A DNA stretch of 64,000 nt from Serratia symbiotica str. 'Cinara cedri' (GTDB lineage: Bacteria; Pseudomonadota; Gammaproteobacteria; Enterobacterales; Enterobacteriaceae), in contig CP002295.1 of assembly GCA_000238975.1 (NCBI GenBank), positions 1,664,299-1,728,298 of the forward strand, given 5' to 3'. This document shows positions 26,968 to 40,698 of the stretch, piece by piece. Under the pieces are notes generated by a model. That model saw only the letters and a program-made list of their open reading frames with translations, had not been told where the DNA came from and searched no databases. A program made the translations under genes and the position numbers. Each line of letters starts with the position of its first letter. Position 1 is the stretch's first letter.

Positions 26968-29900
26968 ATTATAGTTAAGTTAACACAGGTAAGTGTTAAA
27001 CTAGACTTATTTGTAGATTAAAATATAGCAATTAATTACCCTAAGGTAAACAATAGCACTAGCTTATTAGAAAATTGGTATACGGCGTATTATAAATATT
27101 TAATAAAAAATTTTTATTTTTTAGCCTAGTAAGTAATTTAGATAAAACTTAGAAATTGCTGATAAATTCACTATTATATGAACATGTCCTAATATTGTCT
27201 AACAACATTAGTTAAGTTAAGAAGCTCATTAAAGGTGCGCGGTTACTAACAATCAATTATTAGTAGATAAATTTTGAAATGCAAATAATGTTTTTTACAA
27301 CGCTCTTCATTACCTTACCATATTCTAAAGATTTAGAAAGCTTTCGAATGATTTTAATGCAGCATAAAGTAGGCTATTATAATACTTTTTAATAATATCG
27401 CTGATCTATTTACTAAGCATATTAATTATTATGGTGCCTTGCTAAATATTGTTTGTTTATATAAACCCTAAATAAATTTTGTATTAATATCTAATATTTT
27501 AAGTCATAGCAAACTTAATTTTATTTAGTAAAAGACTATATATACCTTACAATCTTAAGTAGAAACAAAAATATGTTATTTCTCAGACTAATAATTAGCA
27601 ACACTTAAATTAAATATTAATTATTTATTCTGACCAATTAATTACCATTGTCACTTATTACTGACATGCTTTCTTAGATCTCTATAACTACTATATCAAT
27701 ATAAACTGAGATAAATTAGATAAATAAAAATCTATCAAAGTAATTTGGATCATTAGGTAAAAAATATTATTTTAGAAACACCATATAATTAACCTATAAT
27801 TAATTACCATTATTTAGCAAAATAACAAATAATGATATTATATCAAATTATATTTAGATGCCAAAATAATTAATTTTACTGATTTTAATTATTAATACTT
27901 ACCTATCTATAGGAATACTATCTAATAATTATTATACTTGTACTAAATTTGCTAATTAATACATAATATGTTAATTGTAATAACGATTTAAATATTAGGT
28001 ATATATTTTATATTTATATATAATCCAATTAAAAATATATTTTTTATCGCGTAAAAGTAAAGATCAAATATTGATTATTATTGCTTCAATATAATTATCC
28101 ATATCAAAGACGTTAATTTCTTTTAAATACTCTAGTTTTTATATACTTTTGTCTTACCCACTATTATAAACGAAACATAATTTTTAATAAACCATTCATA
28201 ATGGATAATTTATTTGCACAATATAAAATAACTATAATTTATGCGCTCTTATCTTTATAACCTATAAGAGAAAATCATGTTAGTAGTAAAACTAATAAAA
28301 ACTAACGTTCAATATATAAATCAATCTATTAAATATCGCATAATATTTAGCTAAAACTTATCCTTCAGTAACGAAATTCTTTGCCAACTACACTTATAAT
28401 TAATAATGTGTACACTAACAATAGTACTGTTAAACGTTAAAAACTATTATTTGATATATTTATACTTATCATATGTCGCAAATAAACAATTATACGCAAT
28501 ATATGATCACATTATAAAATAATTACCATAATAACTAATATTGATACTCTATATCTTAGCTATACTCTACTAAATATCGCAGCGAAAAATTAAAAGCAGT
28601 TACTTATTATCATAATTTAGTGAAAATATCACTCTATTAATATAGATATCATCTTTATTAATATTCACGAAGTCTAATATAAAAAACTAAAAAGTTGATA
28701 GATACATGTATTAAAAATACACTACTATATTATAAAAATTTATAATATATAATTATCTTTTTATAAATCACACATAACGTCACTAAATACCAAATTAAAT
28801 GCATATAATCTAATTATTGAATATAATATAATACAAAAAATAGAAGAAAATCATATTTCTAGTAGTCCTTAAATCACTTCAAGATGCGCATTATAGTCAT
28901 TCTTTGCTATAGCATATATAATTTATGCTTTATGATTAAAAGTAACTACTAAAAATAAAACAATTACTCCATAATCATTTTATTATAAAATTTAATTAAG
29001 ATCTACTAATCTTTGTTAAAAAGTTTATTACAACGATATAAATCGTACATAAATATATATATGAAATAATAATAAAATTATATAAAAATAACTAATAACT
29101 TTAATTTAGTATTAGCTATTGGCTTTTAAAATTTAAATTACCATTCATGCTAGTATAAATAATTTTTACTTTAAAAGGGCATTACCACTCTACCTTACTA
29201 TTTCAAAGACTGAATAATACTTGAAAACTAACAATATCTTAATACAAACTCAACATACATCATACTAATATTAATAATCTTGCATTAATAAATATATTAG
29301 CTCATTCTAAATATAATAAGCCCATACTTACTATACCTAAATGCTAGAGCAATAGCATTGATAATAACAAGATAAATTTTTATTTCATGAAATATATGTT
29401 AGACACTCATTACCTAGGTAATATAATAAATATGTAATATAATAAACATAAGTTATTAGCATATAATAAAAAACTTGCTAAACATATACTAAGAAGTTAT
29501 AATAAAGAACATTAAAAATAATTTAGTATTTAGAGAAAAATAAATATATACTATCTATACTATTTTATCTAGTAAAAAACCTTACGTTATATACTATTTT
29601 TATGACAATAAAAATAGTATATAATTATCTATAATTTTTATCTTCACCTTAAAAATTCAGCATTAAATTTTTACTATTTTAACTTATATGAGTAATATAA
29701 TAATATATTATAAATCATGCATATAAGTTTAAAAATAATAAAAATATACTAAACTAAATATATGCAGCACATAAATATAGTTAATTACATTTTAATGATG
29801 ATTAAAATAATGAGTTTAATAACTATATTAAAAAGTAATAATAGTGTTAGATATTTATCTTATAATACCATATATTGTCCTGAATGTAAACAATTATGAT

Positions 29901-31516
29901 AAACTATAAATAAAGTTACATTATATTATAACATTATATAATCAACATAAATAACTAATACAATCTTGATTGTAATGCTAAGTATATAGGATCAATTACA
30001 GCAATAAAAATAGTAGTTATATCTCTAAGTTATGATTCTTAGAAATACATTGCATTATTTGATAGAGTATATCATACAATATTTACAATAAAATTATATA
30101 TAAAATAAATCCCCCTATACGGACAATATATCAATATAAAATATGATTATCAACTACCATAAACACAAGATACATTATTTACTCAATATTAATATTAATA
30201 AGAATTGATCAATATTTGATAAAGCAACAAAAACCGTAAGAACAAAATAAATCATAATATTTATAATAAAAACTCCCTAGTAATTAATATTTGATAGACT
30301 TTATAGTATTTTAACTATATGTATCATACTAATAAAAAATTATATTAACTATAATTACACTTAGGGTTAGAAATAATACTACTATTTGATTTAATAGCTC
30401 ATTACCATTAATTGTAACAATATCTAGTCTTTTATTACGCTACTATAGTACAGTATTTTTTTAACAAAATTACTACTCGCTCAGGAAATGACTAACGGTA
30501 AGCATACTACATAGAAAAATACTAATATAGGTTATAATCAATAATGATTATAGTTTTATAAAATATCTCCTTATTGTAGACGTATAAGATTTAAAAAAAA
30601 ATGTTAACAGTTATTGACATTAATAGTATTTTTTATGGAAATATTATGAGCCCTAAGGTTATCATCAATAATATCATTACTTTAATAACCTAAGCCTAAA
30701 ATATATATTTAATTAAAAGATGTATAATATGATACGTAAAAAACCTGTGATATCTATTATATTCTCTTTAATATAATTTAATTTATTTGTTATTAAACAT
30801 ATAAATATTCTTATTACATTCAATATACAACAATTACCATATTTGTTCTATTTTTAATACAATAAAAAACTAAAAAATCATAATCTTTACATACGTAACT
30901 ATCCCGCTATAAAACTGATATAGATATTATTTATTCTGTAAATATAAAAAACTAAAACCTATTATACTAGCAAGCAATACTAACAACTTACCTTATGAAA
31001 CTGATATTTAACTCCTATAAAACAAAATAATGCTAAATAACTTATGCTACTAACTCCTACTGCAAAACGGAGATACTAATAATTAATAATCTAAACACAG
31101 TAAACAATAGCCTCAACTTATTACACAGCAATAAAAACACTAAATTACTTATAACTAATACTAAATACTAAGACTAAGTATATTAATTACAATAAAAAAC
31201 GCTAAACTTGAACCTAGTTCATTGCTTTACATAATAAATATATTATTAATGTTTTATTTACTAACGAAATGATTTTAGAACAATAAATTTAACTACTTAT
31301 ATAATATTACCAGGTTATTTGAAATATTTACTAAATAAGTTATAATATATGTGTACTATTACATATTCATTGCTTTTTATGTTCATTTCTGGTTTAGTAT
31401 ATTACTCTAAATAAAATATATACTTTTATACTAAAATATAGAATTATAATAATAACTTCTTTATTAACTTTGGGTCAGCAAAATAATATCTTTTGCAATC
31501 AAAAAGAAAGCTTTAT

Positions 31517-31614
31517 GTGATATTAATTTAATATCACTAATATATTATTTATTAAATATAAATTAGTGATATTAATTTAATATCACTAATATATTATTTA
31601 TTAAATATAAATTA
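31517..31614. repeat. 49-bp perfect tandem duplication carrying a palindrome
   Basis: Two identical 49-base units (31517-31565, 31566-31614) each start with GTGATATTAA-T-TTAATATCAC, an inverted repeat with 10-bp perfect arms around one base. The duplicated palindrome gives two potential hairpins or dyad-symmetric protein sites 49 bp apart, in DNA otherwise without features. Confidence 0.92.
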
Positions 31615-34600
31615 CTCTATTACCTTAAATTAATTACAAATAACACCCCTTCATACTCTAAATACTTTAAGGTACATATAAATAAGATATTATGTTTACT
31701 CTGATATCTACAAAGTAATTACTATTTAAATTCAATACTGATTATCTAACTAACATCGCTAAATTAAATATCCTTCTTTACGCTTTAACAAGAAACGTAC
31801 AATTTCCTTAAAAAGCTTATTATAACCCATTAGAATGGTAACATTTTAATTAATTAGTAATTTTTACAAACTTAGCAGTAAGTTACTCAAGTACCTATGC
31901 ATCTACCTAATAATTACACTATTCAATCATAATCAAACCTAAATAATATCAAAAATAATAAAACATTATTACTTAATATACTTACATTATCATAATTTTA
32001 CACATACATCATAAAATAACTAAATATAAGACCAGTGTCACAAAATAATAAGATTATATACTTACTTACTACTCTTACTGTGATTAATAAAATATAGTTT
32101 TAATATTAAATACAATCACTATATACTAATGTTATTGCTCAAATAAACATTTAAAGTAATACTACTAATTATATTAATATCATTTTTCAAAATAATTAAC
32201 TGATGTAAGCTATTTTTATACGTAATAAAATACATTAAATAGTAAACATATAAATATCGTATAAATATAGTCATATTTACATGGCGTAGTTTAAGGTCAT
32301 TAACTATTCAATATCTTAATGATTTTATTAAAACTGATATTACCTATAAATATATTACTACCTCTTAATATCACCAAAATCGCTAGATCTCTTGCTGTTA
32401 AATATATCTTTGTTACATAACAGTAAATAGATATATATAGTCAATGTTATTTGTTCATAACTATTATATACTTAATCAATACTTATTGAGAACTTCTAGC
32501 TTCACTGTTCCAGTAACAATACTTAAAAAATTAAAGGCGTATTTACTTAGCTTTTATAATTTTATCTATTTTATCTAATTTATCGTTTTGTGCTAACACT
32601 TACTTTTATTATGCAAAGTTTATTCATCATTGCTAATATATAATAATTTTACTATAATCATATTATTACTATTGAATCAAATAACTATTTTACTGCAAAG
32701 ATATGATATATTAAATAATATATTACCTATAGAAAATAACTAGATATATATTAAGGATAATACTCTAAAAATGAATTACCATTAGCAAGATATTAAACCT
32801 GAACAACATCTTCATAAGACTATCATACTATGATATATATTTATATGCTGCTATATTAATAGTAATATAGATATTTTTCACATCTATTTAACTTCTACCC
32901 AAAGTCATATGTGTAAGACAACAAAGTTATTACAAAGAAGCTATATCTTAATACAAGATACCTATCATATAGTATATTATATTTTGAAGTAAATACATTA
33001 TGATTATTACAATATAATCACTTCTACCATTGACGCACTATATCGCAAAATATATTAATAACATTATTTAACCTTAATGTTATCTTTAATGCTATTATAT
33101 AAACATATGACAACAGCCTATTACTTAAAATATTATTTTTGTTGTTCAATCATAAGCAACTTTAACTTTTTATAACTATAAACTAACTAGCGCATAGTAA
33201 CTATTAATAATGTTTGGTTACCATATTTTATAATAACCATACAGACTAATAACCTTATAAAAACCAATAAACAAATCTAAATTAATCTAGGCTAGATTAC
33301 TGCACTAATCAGTGTATTTAATTAATATTTTATTATGCTATTAGCACTATAAAATTTATAAAGTTACCTCACATTAAAACCAAAGTATAGCGCTTATAGC
33401 TTATAATAACCTCTTTACTATAATGCGATCACATGCATAATTAAGAGATGATAAAATATGCATTAAGAAATTAGATAATGCAGAACTAAAGAGCACTTTT
33501 TTACTCAAGATCCTCAATACTAATCACAAATACTTAGGAACTAGAAGTAATGTGTATAATGCAATACAACTTAGATCACTCATAAAAAATAATTAAGCAT
33601 TATCTTTATAAATAAAAACACTATATTAGAATTATGATTCATCATCATGGTCTTAAGGTTAACAATGAAGATCATAAATATATTATCCATGATTTAACTA
33701 CGAAAATAAGACGCATGGTTCTGAGCTCGGCAATACTTATTTTAGATATCCTATAAAGTAAAGGCCTTAATTAGTAAGTTTTGTTTTATTCAAGATATAA
33801 TATCAGTAAAAACACGATAAACTAGGATTTAGAAAAATTAAAAATATAAATCTTTATTGTCTAAGACTGTATCTAGAGATTATACTACGATTAAAGTAAC
33901 TAGCCTATCACTTGTTAGCAACTGTATAAATATATACGCATAATATATAAAAAAAGTATGTTGATACATGCATAGTTATAATATTTCTTAAATAAAAAAT
34001 AATAACACAGCACGAAGTAGAGGTACACTCCTTAAAGCACTAAAAAATGCATTATAAGGTTATAGTTATTAAGTAGTAATGCCAATTAAGTTAAGCAATG
34101 TAACTCCAGTTATTATATCTCATACTATTACATAAATATTTGTTAATAGCTGATCAATAAATAACTAATAATTAGATAAAAAAAGTAAAATTTAGACACT
34201 AAAAGATAATATAGCAACGTAATATCTTAATAAGAGTAATTAAAAGTGAGTTCCTTAAAAATAAATAAAAATTTATACAACAGTTATATTAAAGCCCAGT
34301 AATATATACTTAATTTATTTTAGGTATACCAAAAATAATATACAGTATATTTAACTAATACTTAAACATATTATAAATAATATAATTTTATTAAAAGTAT
34401 ACGCTAAGATCTTATGGGTATAAATGAATTACTAATAATATACAACGCCAATATTAAGGCAATAGAACTACATATTACCCAAAATAGCGATATTCAAATA
34501 TAAAATATAAACATTTTCTCTATTATTACGGTAGAAAAAAGAATACAACTAGCTAAGTGTAGCAATAAAATATGTTTAAAATTTATAAATATTTAATATA

Positions 34601-35006
34601 GTTTAATAAAACAAATCATAATCTATCTAGTTTATACCATATAGATTTTTCTAAAAAGAAAAATTATCAAAAATTACTCAGTGACCTTAAAGTGCACTAA
34701 CTATAAAATATTATACAGCTTATTCTATATTAACTAGTAAATTTATCTTTTTACCTAATGCTAAAAAATACTATAAATATTATACTTTCAGTTATACAAT
34801 CAAGACAAAAGAAAATTATCTTAATTATCTATATGAAAATTACATAGAATATTGATATCTAATCATTTCATATACGTAAAAATAATTTCTTATAATTAAA
34901 AATTAATCATTCTTTAACAATAAGTAATTAATCTTAGTACTTAACTAGTAATTATATTACTTGCAAATACTTATATATACTTATAATAAACTTAATATTT
35001 CTTCAA

Positions 35007-35062
35007 ATCTGTAGATATAAAAATAATATAAATCATCTGTAGATATGAAAATAATATAAATT
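35007..35062. repeat. 28-bp tandem duplication
   Basis: ATCTGTAGATATAAAAATAA and eight more bases at 35007-35034 are repeated at 35035-35062 with two differences. It lies about 260 bases beyond the valS stop. Confidence 0.85.
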
Positions 35063-35321
35063 ATAAATACATCATTAACTATTAGAAATATCTTTTTATC
35101 TTACACTAATTTTACATACTTATAAAATATCTACTACATATCAAAAACATAAATCAAGATCTTTATATAAAGATAAATATTTAAGTATTCAGTTACTATG
35201 GTAATAGTTAATTACTACTATACTTAATTTAGAGCATCAATGCCAGATTGTTTACTCAATAACTAATGTTATTAAGAAAGACATTCCTGTTCTCTATTAT
35301 TACAACACATGCATGATTAAA

Positions 35322-38213
35322 TTATATAGCACTAATAGCTATATACTGATCTTGTAGCTTGACTTTACTTTCTTTGCAAAAGGCTAGACGATTACGCTCC
35401 TTAGCAACTAATACTTCCGGCGCATGTGATATAAAACCTGCAGTAGCTAATCTTTCTTCAATAGAAATAATTTCTGAACTTAACTTACTTATTTCTTTTG
35501 CAATACGAGCAAGCTCCGCATCTTTTTTAATAAAACCAATCATTGGAATTAGCAGTTCTGCGCCATCTATTAAATGAGTGATCGACAACGGCCCTTTTTC
35601 ACCAGCTGGTAGTAGAGTAATAGAATCTAGGAATGTTAAATGCATAATAAAGATCTGATTTTGCTGTATACGCCGCTCGGCTACAATAGAGGCATTACGT
35701 AATAATAATGTTAACTGTTTTCTTGATGGGATGTTCATTTTAAGACGTATATTACGTACTGCAATAATAACCTGCTTTATCCATTCCATATCCTGTAGTG
35801 ACTGTATATCTTCTAGCAAGACATTATATTCTGGGAATGATTGCAGCATAATACTGCTATTTTTATCAAAATCTAAGGAGTTCTTAATTAATGGTCTTAC
35901 ACGTTGCCAAATAGTTTCGGTAATAAATGGTATGATAGGGTGCGCTAAGCGCAGTAAGGCTTCAAATACACTAATTAATGTGTGGCAAGTTCCATGGCGC
36001 TCTACTTCGCTTCCATTACTAATTACCATTTTAGTTGACTCTAAGTACCAGTCACAAAACTGATTCCAGGTAAAATCATAAAGGATGTTAGTTGCTAAAT
36101 CGAAACGGTACGTATCTAGCGCTTCTCGGTAAGACTTCACTGTACGATTAAATACAGCAATAATCCAACGATCTGCAAGCGATAATAATTTCTGACCTTT
36201 ATTGAAATCATGATGATACTGTTTAGTATTAATCAGTACAAAACGACTAGCGTTCCATAGTTTATTACAAAAATTACGATACCCGGCTAAGCGCTTCATA
36301 TCCCAATTAATATCACGACCCGTAGAGGCTAGCGATGCTAAAGTAAATCGCAAGGCATCTGTACCATATGGCTCGATACCATTTGGGAACTGTTCCTCAG
36401 TATACTTACGAATCTTCTCTGCTAAATGCGGCTGCATCATGTTACGCGTACGTTTAACCAGCAGATCTTTCAATGAAATACCATCTATTATATCTAAGGG
36501 ATCAATAACATTGCCCTTCGACTTAGACATCTTTTGACCTTCATTATCACGAATTAGGCCGGTTATATAAACAGTATTAAATGGCACCTGAGGCTTACCA
36601 TTTTTATCTTTGATAAAGTGCATAGTCAGCATCACCATGCGTGCAATCCAAAAAAAAGTAATATCAAAACCACTAATCACTACGCTAGTTGGATGGAAGG
36701 TTTTTAATGCATTAGTATACTTCGGCCAACCTAAAGTTGAGAACGTCCATAAACCAGAAGAAAACCAAGTATCTAGTACATCTTCGTCCTGAGTCAACAC
36801 TATGCTCATAGATAGATTATACTTATAGCGTACCTCTTCTTCATTATATCCTACATAAACTTTACCTTTTGCATCATACCAAGCTGGAATGCGGTGACCC
36901 CACCACAGCTGACGTGAAATACACCAATCTTGAATATTATTCATCCAATGCAAATACATGTTTTTATACTGTTTCGGCACAAACTGAATATCACCTCTTT
37001 CGACGGCTTCTATTGCTATCTTAGCAAGAGGTGCTGTACGTACATACCACTGATCAGTTAGCATCGGCTCAATTACTACACCACTGCGATCACCATAAGA
37101 TACCGTTAGATAGTGTGATTTTACCTCATCCAGTAGACCTAGCTTTTCAAAATCTGCTACCACTAATTCACGCGCAGTAAAACGCTCTATACCATGATAT
37201 TTAGTTGGTATATTTTTACTGTATTCAGTACATAACTCTCCTGAAATATTAAATACTTCTGCTTCTTGACGTATTGTACCGTCAATAGTAAAAATATTAA
37301 TCATTGGTAGATCATGACGTTTAGCGATTTTATAATCATTAAAATCATGTGCTGGTGTCACCTTTAGGCACCCTGTACCTTTTTTAATATCAACATACTC
37401 ATCGCCAATAATATGAATACGACGACCTAATATAGGTAAAATAATTTCTTTACCAATTAAATCTCTATAACGTATATCCGATGGGTTAATAGCCACACCA
37501 GTATCGCCAAACATCGTTTCTGGACGAGTAGTGGCTACTACTATATAATTTTTTCCTTGAGCCGTTTTAATACCATTAGCAAGAGGATAACGTAAATACC
37601 ACATAAATCCTTTTAAATCGCGACTCTCTACTTCTAAATCCGATATTGCGGTACGTAATTCTGGATCCCAGTTTACTAATCGCTTACCTCGATAAATTAA
37701 ATTTTCTTGATACAATCGCACAAATACTTCACGCACTGCATGCGACATACCCTCATCCATGGTAAAACGTTCACGTTGCCAGTCTATTGAATTCCCTAAG
37801 CGCCGCATCTGACAATTAATATTGTCACCAGATATAGACTTCCACTGCCATATTTTTTTTATGAAAGCAGAACGGCCATAATCATGACGCGTCTTACCTT
37901 CCTCTGCAGCAATTTTACGCTCTATTACCATCTGAGTGGCAATACCAGCATGATCAGTACCTACTTGCCATAAGGTATTTTTACCCTGCATACGCTGATA
38001 ACGAATCAACGTATCCATAAGGGTCTGCTGGAAAGCGTGGCCCATATGTAAACTACCTGTTACGTTCGGCGGAGGTATCATAATACAAAAACTTTCTTGG
38101 CTAATATCACCATTAGGTATAAAGTAACCTTGCTGCTCCCAATGAGCATATAATTTCTGTTCAATATCTCTTGGGTTATATACCGCATCAAACTGACTAT
38201 TTGTATTTTCCAT
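35322..38213 (-). CDS. valS: valyl-tRNA synthetase
   Basis: Charges tRNA-Val and hydrolyses mischarged Thr-tRNA-Val. From the ATG at 38213 the protein is 963 residues (E. coli 951). The class I signatures are present: [15 protein letters not shown] near residue 50 and [11 protein letters not shown] near 560. The editing domain ([33 protein letters not shown]), the anticodon-binding domain and the C-terminal coiled coil that grips the tRNA elbow are complete. The frame is open to a TTG at 38234, which would overlap the holC stop as TTGA, but relatives begin M-E-K-T-Y-N-P, so the internal ATG ([14 protein letters not shown]) is preferred; neither has a clear ribosome binding site. It is the last gene of pepA-holC-valS, as in E. 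coli. Confidence 0.97.
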   Translation of the reverse strand: MENTNSQFDAVYNPRDIEQKLYAHWEQQGYFIPNGDISQESFCIMIPPPNVTGSLHMGHAFQQTLMDTLIRYQRMQGKNTLWQVGTDHAGIATQMVIERKIAAEEGKTRHDYGRSAFIKKIWQWKSISGDNINCQMRRLGNSIDWQRERFTMDEGMSHAVREVFVRLYQENLIYRGKRLVNWDPELRTAISDLEVESRDLKGFMWYLRYPLANGIKTAQGKNYIVVATTRPETMFGDTGVAINPSDIRYRDLIGKEIILPILGRRIHIIGDEYVDIKKGTGCLKVTPAHDFNDYKIAKRHDLPMINIFTIDGTIRQEAEVFNISGELCTEYSKNIPTKYHGIERFTARELVVADFEKLGLLDEVKSHYLTVSYGDRSGVVIEPMLTDQWYVRTAPLAKIAIEAVERGDIQFVPKQYKNMYLHWMNNIQDWCISRQLWWGHRIPAWYDAKGKVYVGYNEEEVRYKYNLSMSIVLTQDEDVLDTWFSSGLWTFSTLGWPKYTNALKTFHPTSVVISGFDITFFWIARMVMLTMHFIKDKNGKPQVPFNTVYITGLIRDNEGQKMSKSKGNVIDPLDIIDGISLKDLLVKRTRNMMQPHLAEKIRKYTEEQFPNGIEPYGTDALRFTLASLASTGRDINWDMKRLAGYRNFCNKLWNASRFVLINTKQYHHDFNKGQKLLSLADRWIIAVFNRTVKSYREALDTYRFDLATNILYDFTWNQFCDWYLESTKMVISNGSEVERHGTCHTLISVFEALLRLAHPIIPFITETIWQRVRPLIKNSLDFDKNSSIMLQSFPEYNVLLEDIQSLQDMEWIKQVIIAVRNIRLKMNIPSRKQLTLLLRNASIVAERRIQQNQIFIMHLTFLDSITLLPAGEKGPLSITHLIDGAELLIPMIGFIKKDAELARIAKEISKLSSEIISIEERLATAGFISHAPEVLVAKERNRLAFCKESKVKLQDQYIAISAI

Positions 38214-38230
38214 TTTGTTTATATCAATGC

Positions 38231-38683
38231 TCAATAAGCAGGCGGCGTAGCTGTAGTTAAATGGAAACCAACACTACGATAAGCTTTATAACGGATGCGC
38301 GCTAACTGCTTTAAGTTGTTTTCATAAGGAACAAAGTCTATTACTTGATGATAAGCGATAGCAAAATCTGCAAACTGTAACTGTAAAGCAATAAGAAGAT
38401 CGCGTGGAGTATTACTACGTTTACCAGGCCAACATAGCTCCACTGGAGCGCCTAAATTTGGCCCTTCACCAACTAAATTATGCGGTATAAATGCATGCGG
38501 TTCACGATACCATAGAGCTTCGTCTAGACGCTGGGCTTGCTCTTGACTATCACAGGCAATCAACAACCTTTTGCCAGAGCGCCAATGTTCAGCAGAAATG
38601 ATGCAGGCTACTGCTTCATGCGCACTAAGTACTCCAGACGCTCGGTTATGTTCGAGCAAATAGAACGTCGCTTGTTTCATCAT
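38231..38683 (-). CDS. holC: DNA polymerase III chi subunit HolC
   Basis: Chi links the clamp loader, through psi, to single-strand-binding protein. The 150-residue product (147 in E. coli) has diagnostic stretches [37 protein letters not shown] and [20 protein letters not shown], all closely matching E. coli. It starts [13 protein letters not shown]. It sits between pepA and valS on the minus strand, in conserved order. Non-essential accessory polymerase subunits such as this are often lost in highly reduced symbionts, so its retention suggests an intermediate stage of reduction. Confidence 0.95.
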   Translation of the reverse strand: MMKQATFYLLEHNRASGVLSAHEAVACIISAEHWRSGKRLLIACDSQEQAQRLDEALWYREPHAFIPHNLVGEGPNLGAPVELCWPGKRSNTPRDLLIALQLQFADFAIAYHQVIDFVPYENNLKQLARIRYKAYRSVGFHLTTATPPAY

Positions 38684-38909
38684 CTAATTCACCGCTACAA
38701 ATAAACATAAAACATAACCTCTCAGTCACATTTTCTTAGAGTACAAAATAGAACGATCTATCCCTATCCTACTGGATTTATCCCTATACTACTGTTCTCT
38801 CTATACTACTGCTAGATAGGTTTTAACTAGCTGTAAAACTACGAGTGCCTAGCATGAATCTATGTAGATGCAGATAATAATGTTATGACTTAAAATATAA
38901 AAGAAGTTT

Positions 38910-40418
38910 TCAATCATCACTATCTATCCCAGCTCTGTTTAATAAAAATTGAGACAGCAAAGCTACTGGCCGGCCTGTAGCCCCTTTGATCTTACTAGAG
39001 CACCAGGCAGTACCAGCGATATCTAGGTGAGCCCAAGGTTTGCAAGTAAAGCGCGACAAAAAACATGCTGCAGTAATAGCACCGCCTGGACGACCACCAA
39101 CATTAGCTATATCAGCAAAGTTAGATTCCAGCTGCTCATAATACTCATCAAGCATCGGTAACCGCCAAGCGCGATCGCCAGCCTGTGCAGCTGCTGTAAG
39201 TAAATCATCAGCTAACTGGTTGTTATTAGACATCAAACCAGTGACATGGTGACCTAATGCGATCACGCAAGCGCCAGTCAAAGTTGCAATATCGATTACT
39301 AATTCGGGATGAAAACGCTCAATATAAGTTAAAGTGTCGCATAGCACCAAACGACCTTCAGCATCAGTATTAAGCACCTCTACAGTCTGACCAGACATGG
39401 TCTTTAGTATATCTCCAGGACGATAAGAGTTAGCACTTGGCATATTTTCACAACCAGCCAGTACGCCAACGATATTTAATGGCAGATTTAATTTTGCAAC
39501 CACATACATTAAACCATAGACAGTAGCAGCACCGCACATATCATATTTCATCTCTTCCATACGTTCAGCGGGTTTAATAGAAATACCACCGGAATCAAAA
39601 GTTAACCCTTTACCCACGAATACTAACGGCTTTGTATCTAAGTCAGGGTGCCCCTTATACTCAATGACTGACATTAATGATTCATTTTGAGAACCTGCTC
39701 CTACTGCAAGATAAGCATTCATCCCTAACTCTTTCATTTGCTGTTCGTCGATAATACTAGTAGTAATACGCGCACTGAAAGTATCTGCTAATTGACGAGC
39801 ATGTAAGGCAAGGTAACTTGCATTACATATATTAGGCGGCATATTACTAAGATCTTTAGCTACCTTAATGCCAGCAGCTACTGCTAATCCATGCTGAATA
39901 GCACGTTCACCACTAATTAGCGCACTAGAAGTTTGTGCATTAAACACTATCTTACGTAATGGATGACTAATCCCTGCTTTATTGCTCTTTAGCTGATCAA
40001 ATATATAAATAGTTTCTTTTGCAGTTTCTACTGCCTGACGCACATTCCAGTAAGTATTACGATTTTTTACATGTAACTCAGTAAGAAAACAAACAGCTTC
40101 TATTGAGCCAGTATCATTAAGTGTATTTATAGTTTTCTGGATCACTTGTTTATACTGACGCTCACCAAGCTCGCACTCTTTACCGCAGCCAATCAACAAT
40201 ATACGCTCAGATAAAATATTAGGCACATGATGCAATAGTAATGCTTGTCCAACTTTACCCTCTAATGCTCCACGGCGCAATAAAGCGCTAATATAACCAT
40301 CACTTATTTTATCGAGTTGCTCTGCAATAATGGATAAGCGACGTGGTTCAAAAACACCTACGACAATACATGCGTTACATTGTTCCTCTGGACTACCGAT
40401 TTTTATACTAAAATCCAT
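38910..40418 (-). CDS. pepA: leucyl aminopeptidase A (PepA / XerA / CarP)
   Basis: A two-metal hexameric M17 aminopeptidase that removes N-terminal Leu and other residues; in E. coli it is also a DNA-binding accessory factor in Xer recombination and carAB regulation. It is 502 residues (E. coli 503). The family signature [10 protein letters not shown], with metal-binding Asp and Glu and catalytic Arg, lies near residue 350. [15 protein letters not shown] carries the catalytic Lys and a metal Asp, and KYDMCGAA another metal Asp. Starts [12 protein letters not shown] like the E. coli protein. First gene of pepA-holC-valS, divergent from lptFG across 280 bases that must hold both promoters. A 226-base gap separates it from holC, containing imperfect copies of CTATACTACTG. 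Confidence 0.97.
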   Translation of the reverse strand: MDFSIKIGSPEEQCNACIVVGVFEPRRLSIIAEQLDKISDGYISALLRRGALEGKVGQALLLHHVPNILSERILLIGCGKECELGERQYKQVIQKTINTLNDTGSIEAVCFLTELHVKNRNTYWNVRQAVETAKETIYIFDQLKSNKAGISHPLRKIVFNAQTSSALISGERAIQHGLAVAAGIKVAKDLSNMPPNICNASYLALHARQLADTFSARITTSIIDEQQMKELGMNAYLAVGAGSQNESLMSVIEYKGHPDLDTKPLVFVGKGLTFDSGGISIKPAERMEEMKYDMCGAATVYGLMYVVAKLNLPLNIVGVLAGCENMPSANSYRPGDILKTMSGQTVEVLNTDAEGRLVLCDTLTYIERFHPELVIDIATLTGACVIALGHHVTGLMSNNNQLADDLLTAAAQAGDRAWRLPMLDEYYEQLESNFADIANVGGRPGGAITAACFLSRFTCKPWAHLDIAGTAWCSSKIKGATGRPVALLSQFLLNRAGIDSDD

Positions 40419-40698
40419 GTACTCTCCTAAACCTTAAAGAAAAAACTACGGAATAATCTCATAAAGATCTCAAATTATTTATATAAACTATTACTAAATA
40501 ATATTAACTACTTTATTATTTTAACAAATACTAAACTAAGCCTATCTCTAAATAAGCTTTTATAGGACACTCAAACAGCTTAATGTTATCATACTATTTT
40601 AACTGTGAAAGGTTAGCCTTTGTAATGAGAATAAATAGCCACTTAATGAAGCTATCGATTTCCCGACAAAAAGACAGGTTTTCACAGGCATAATAACA

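Larger units (their letters stand above)
24784..27460 (-). pseudogene. ppc: ppc fossil: phosphoenolpyruvate carboxylase, full length
   Basis: PEP carboxylase makes oxaloacetate from PEP and bicarbonate. Minus-strand reading from 27460 gives I-N-K-Q-Y-L-A (E. coli MNEQYSA), then IIRKLSKSLEYG (TIRKLSKSSRAG), GRGESPVHNGLIDSLL (GRGGAPAHAALLSQPP), KFGLPEFIISSLALH (KYGLPEITVSSLSLY) running into AANLLPS (EANLLPP), SPLDFSPARG (LPLGSRPAKR), FIALRNIYTDNLNLL (SIQLRNIYTDPLNVL), and finally HPNPRVK (EPDPRVE) and NTIVGIVAK (VTIAGIAAG). Many stops and several frameshifts interrupt it; the ATG has become ATA. The span of 2677 bases compares with 2652 in E. coli. Its minus orientation, with priA minus and rpmE plus to the left, matches the E. 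coli order. A TTTTAG-type hexamer array at 25465-25500 sits inside it. Loss removes the main anaplerotic route to oxaloacetate. Confidence 0.88.
27461..35321. other. 7.9 kb gene desert between the ppc fossil and valS
   Basis: No gene, RNA or readable relic was recognised. By E. coli order argE would follow ppc on the minus strand, then argCBH on the plus strand; the join to the valS block must lie further right. The stretch is even more AT-rich than the ppc fossil, suggesting older decay. It holds a perfect 49-bp tandem duplication (31517-31614) and a 28-bp one (35007-35062). Confidence 0.5.
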
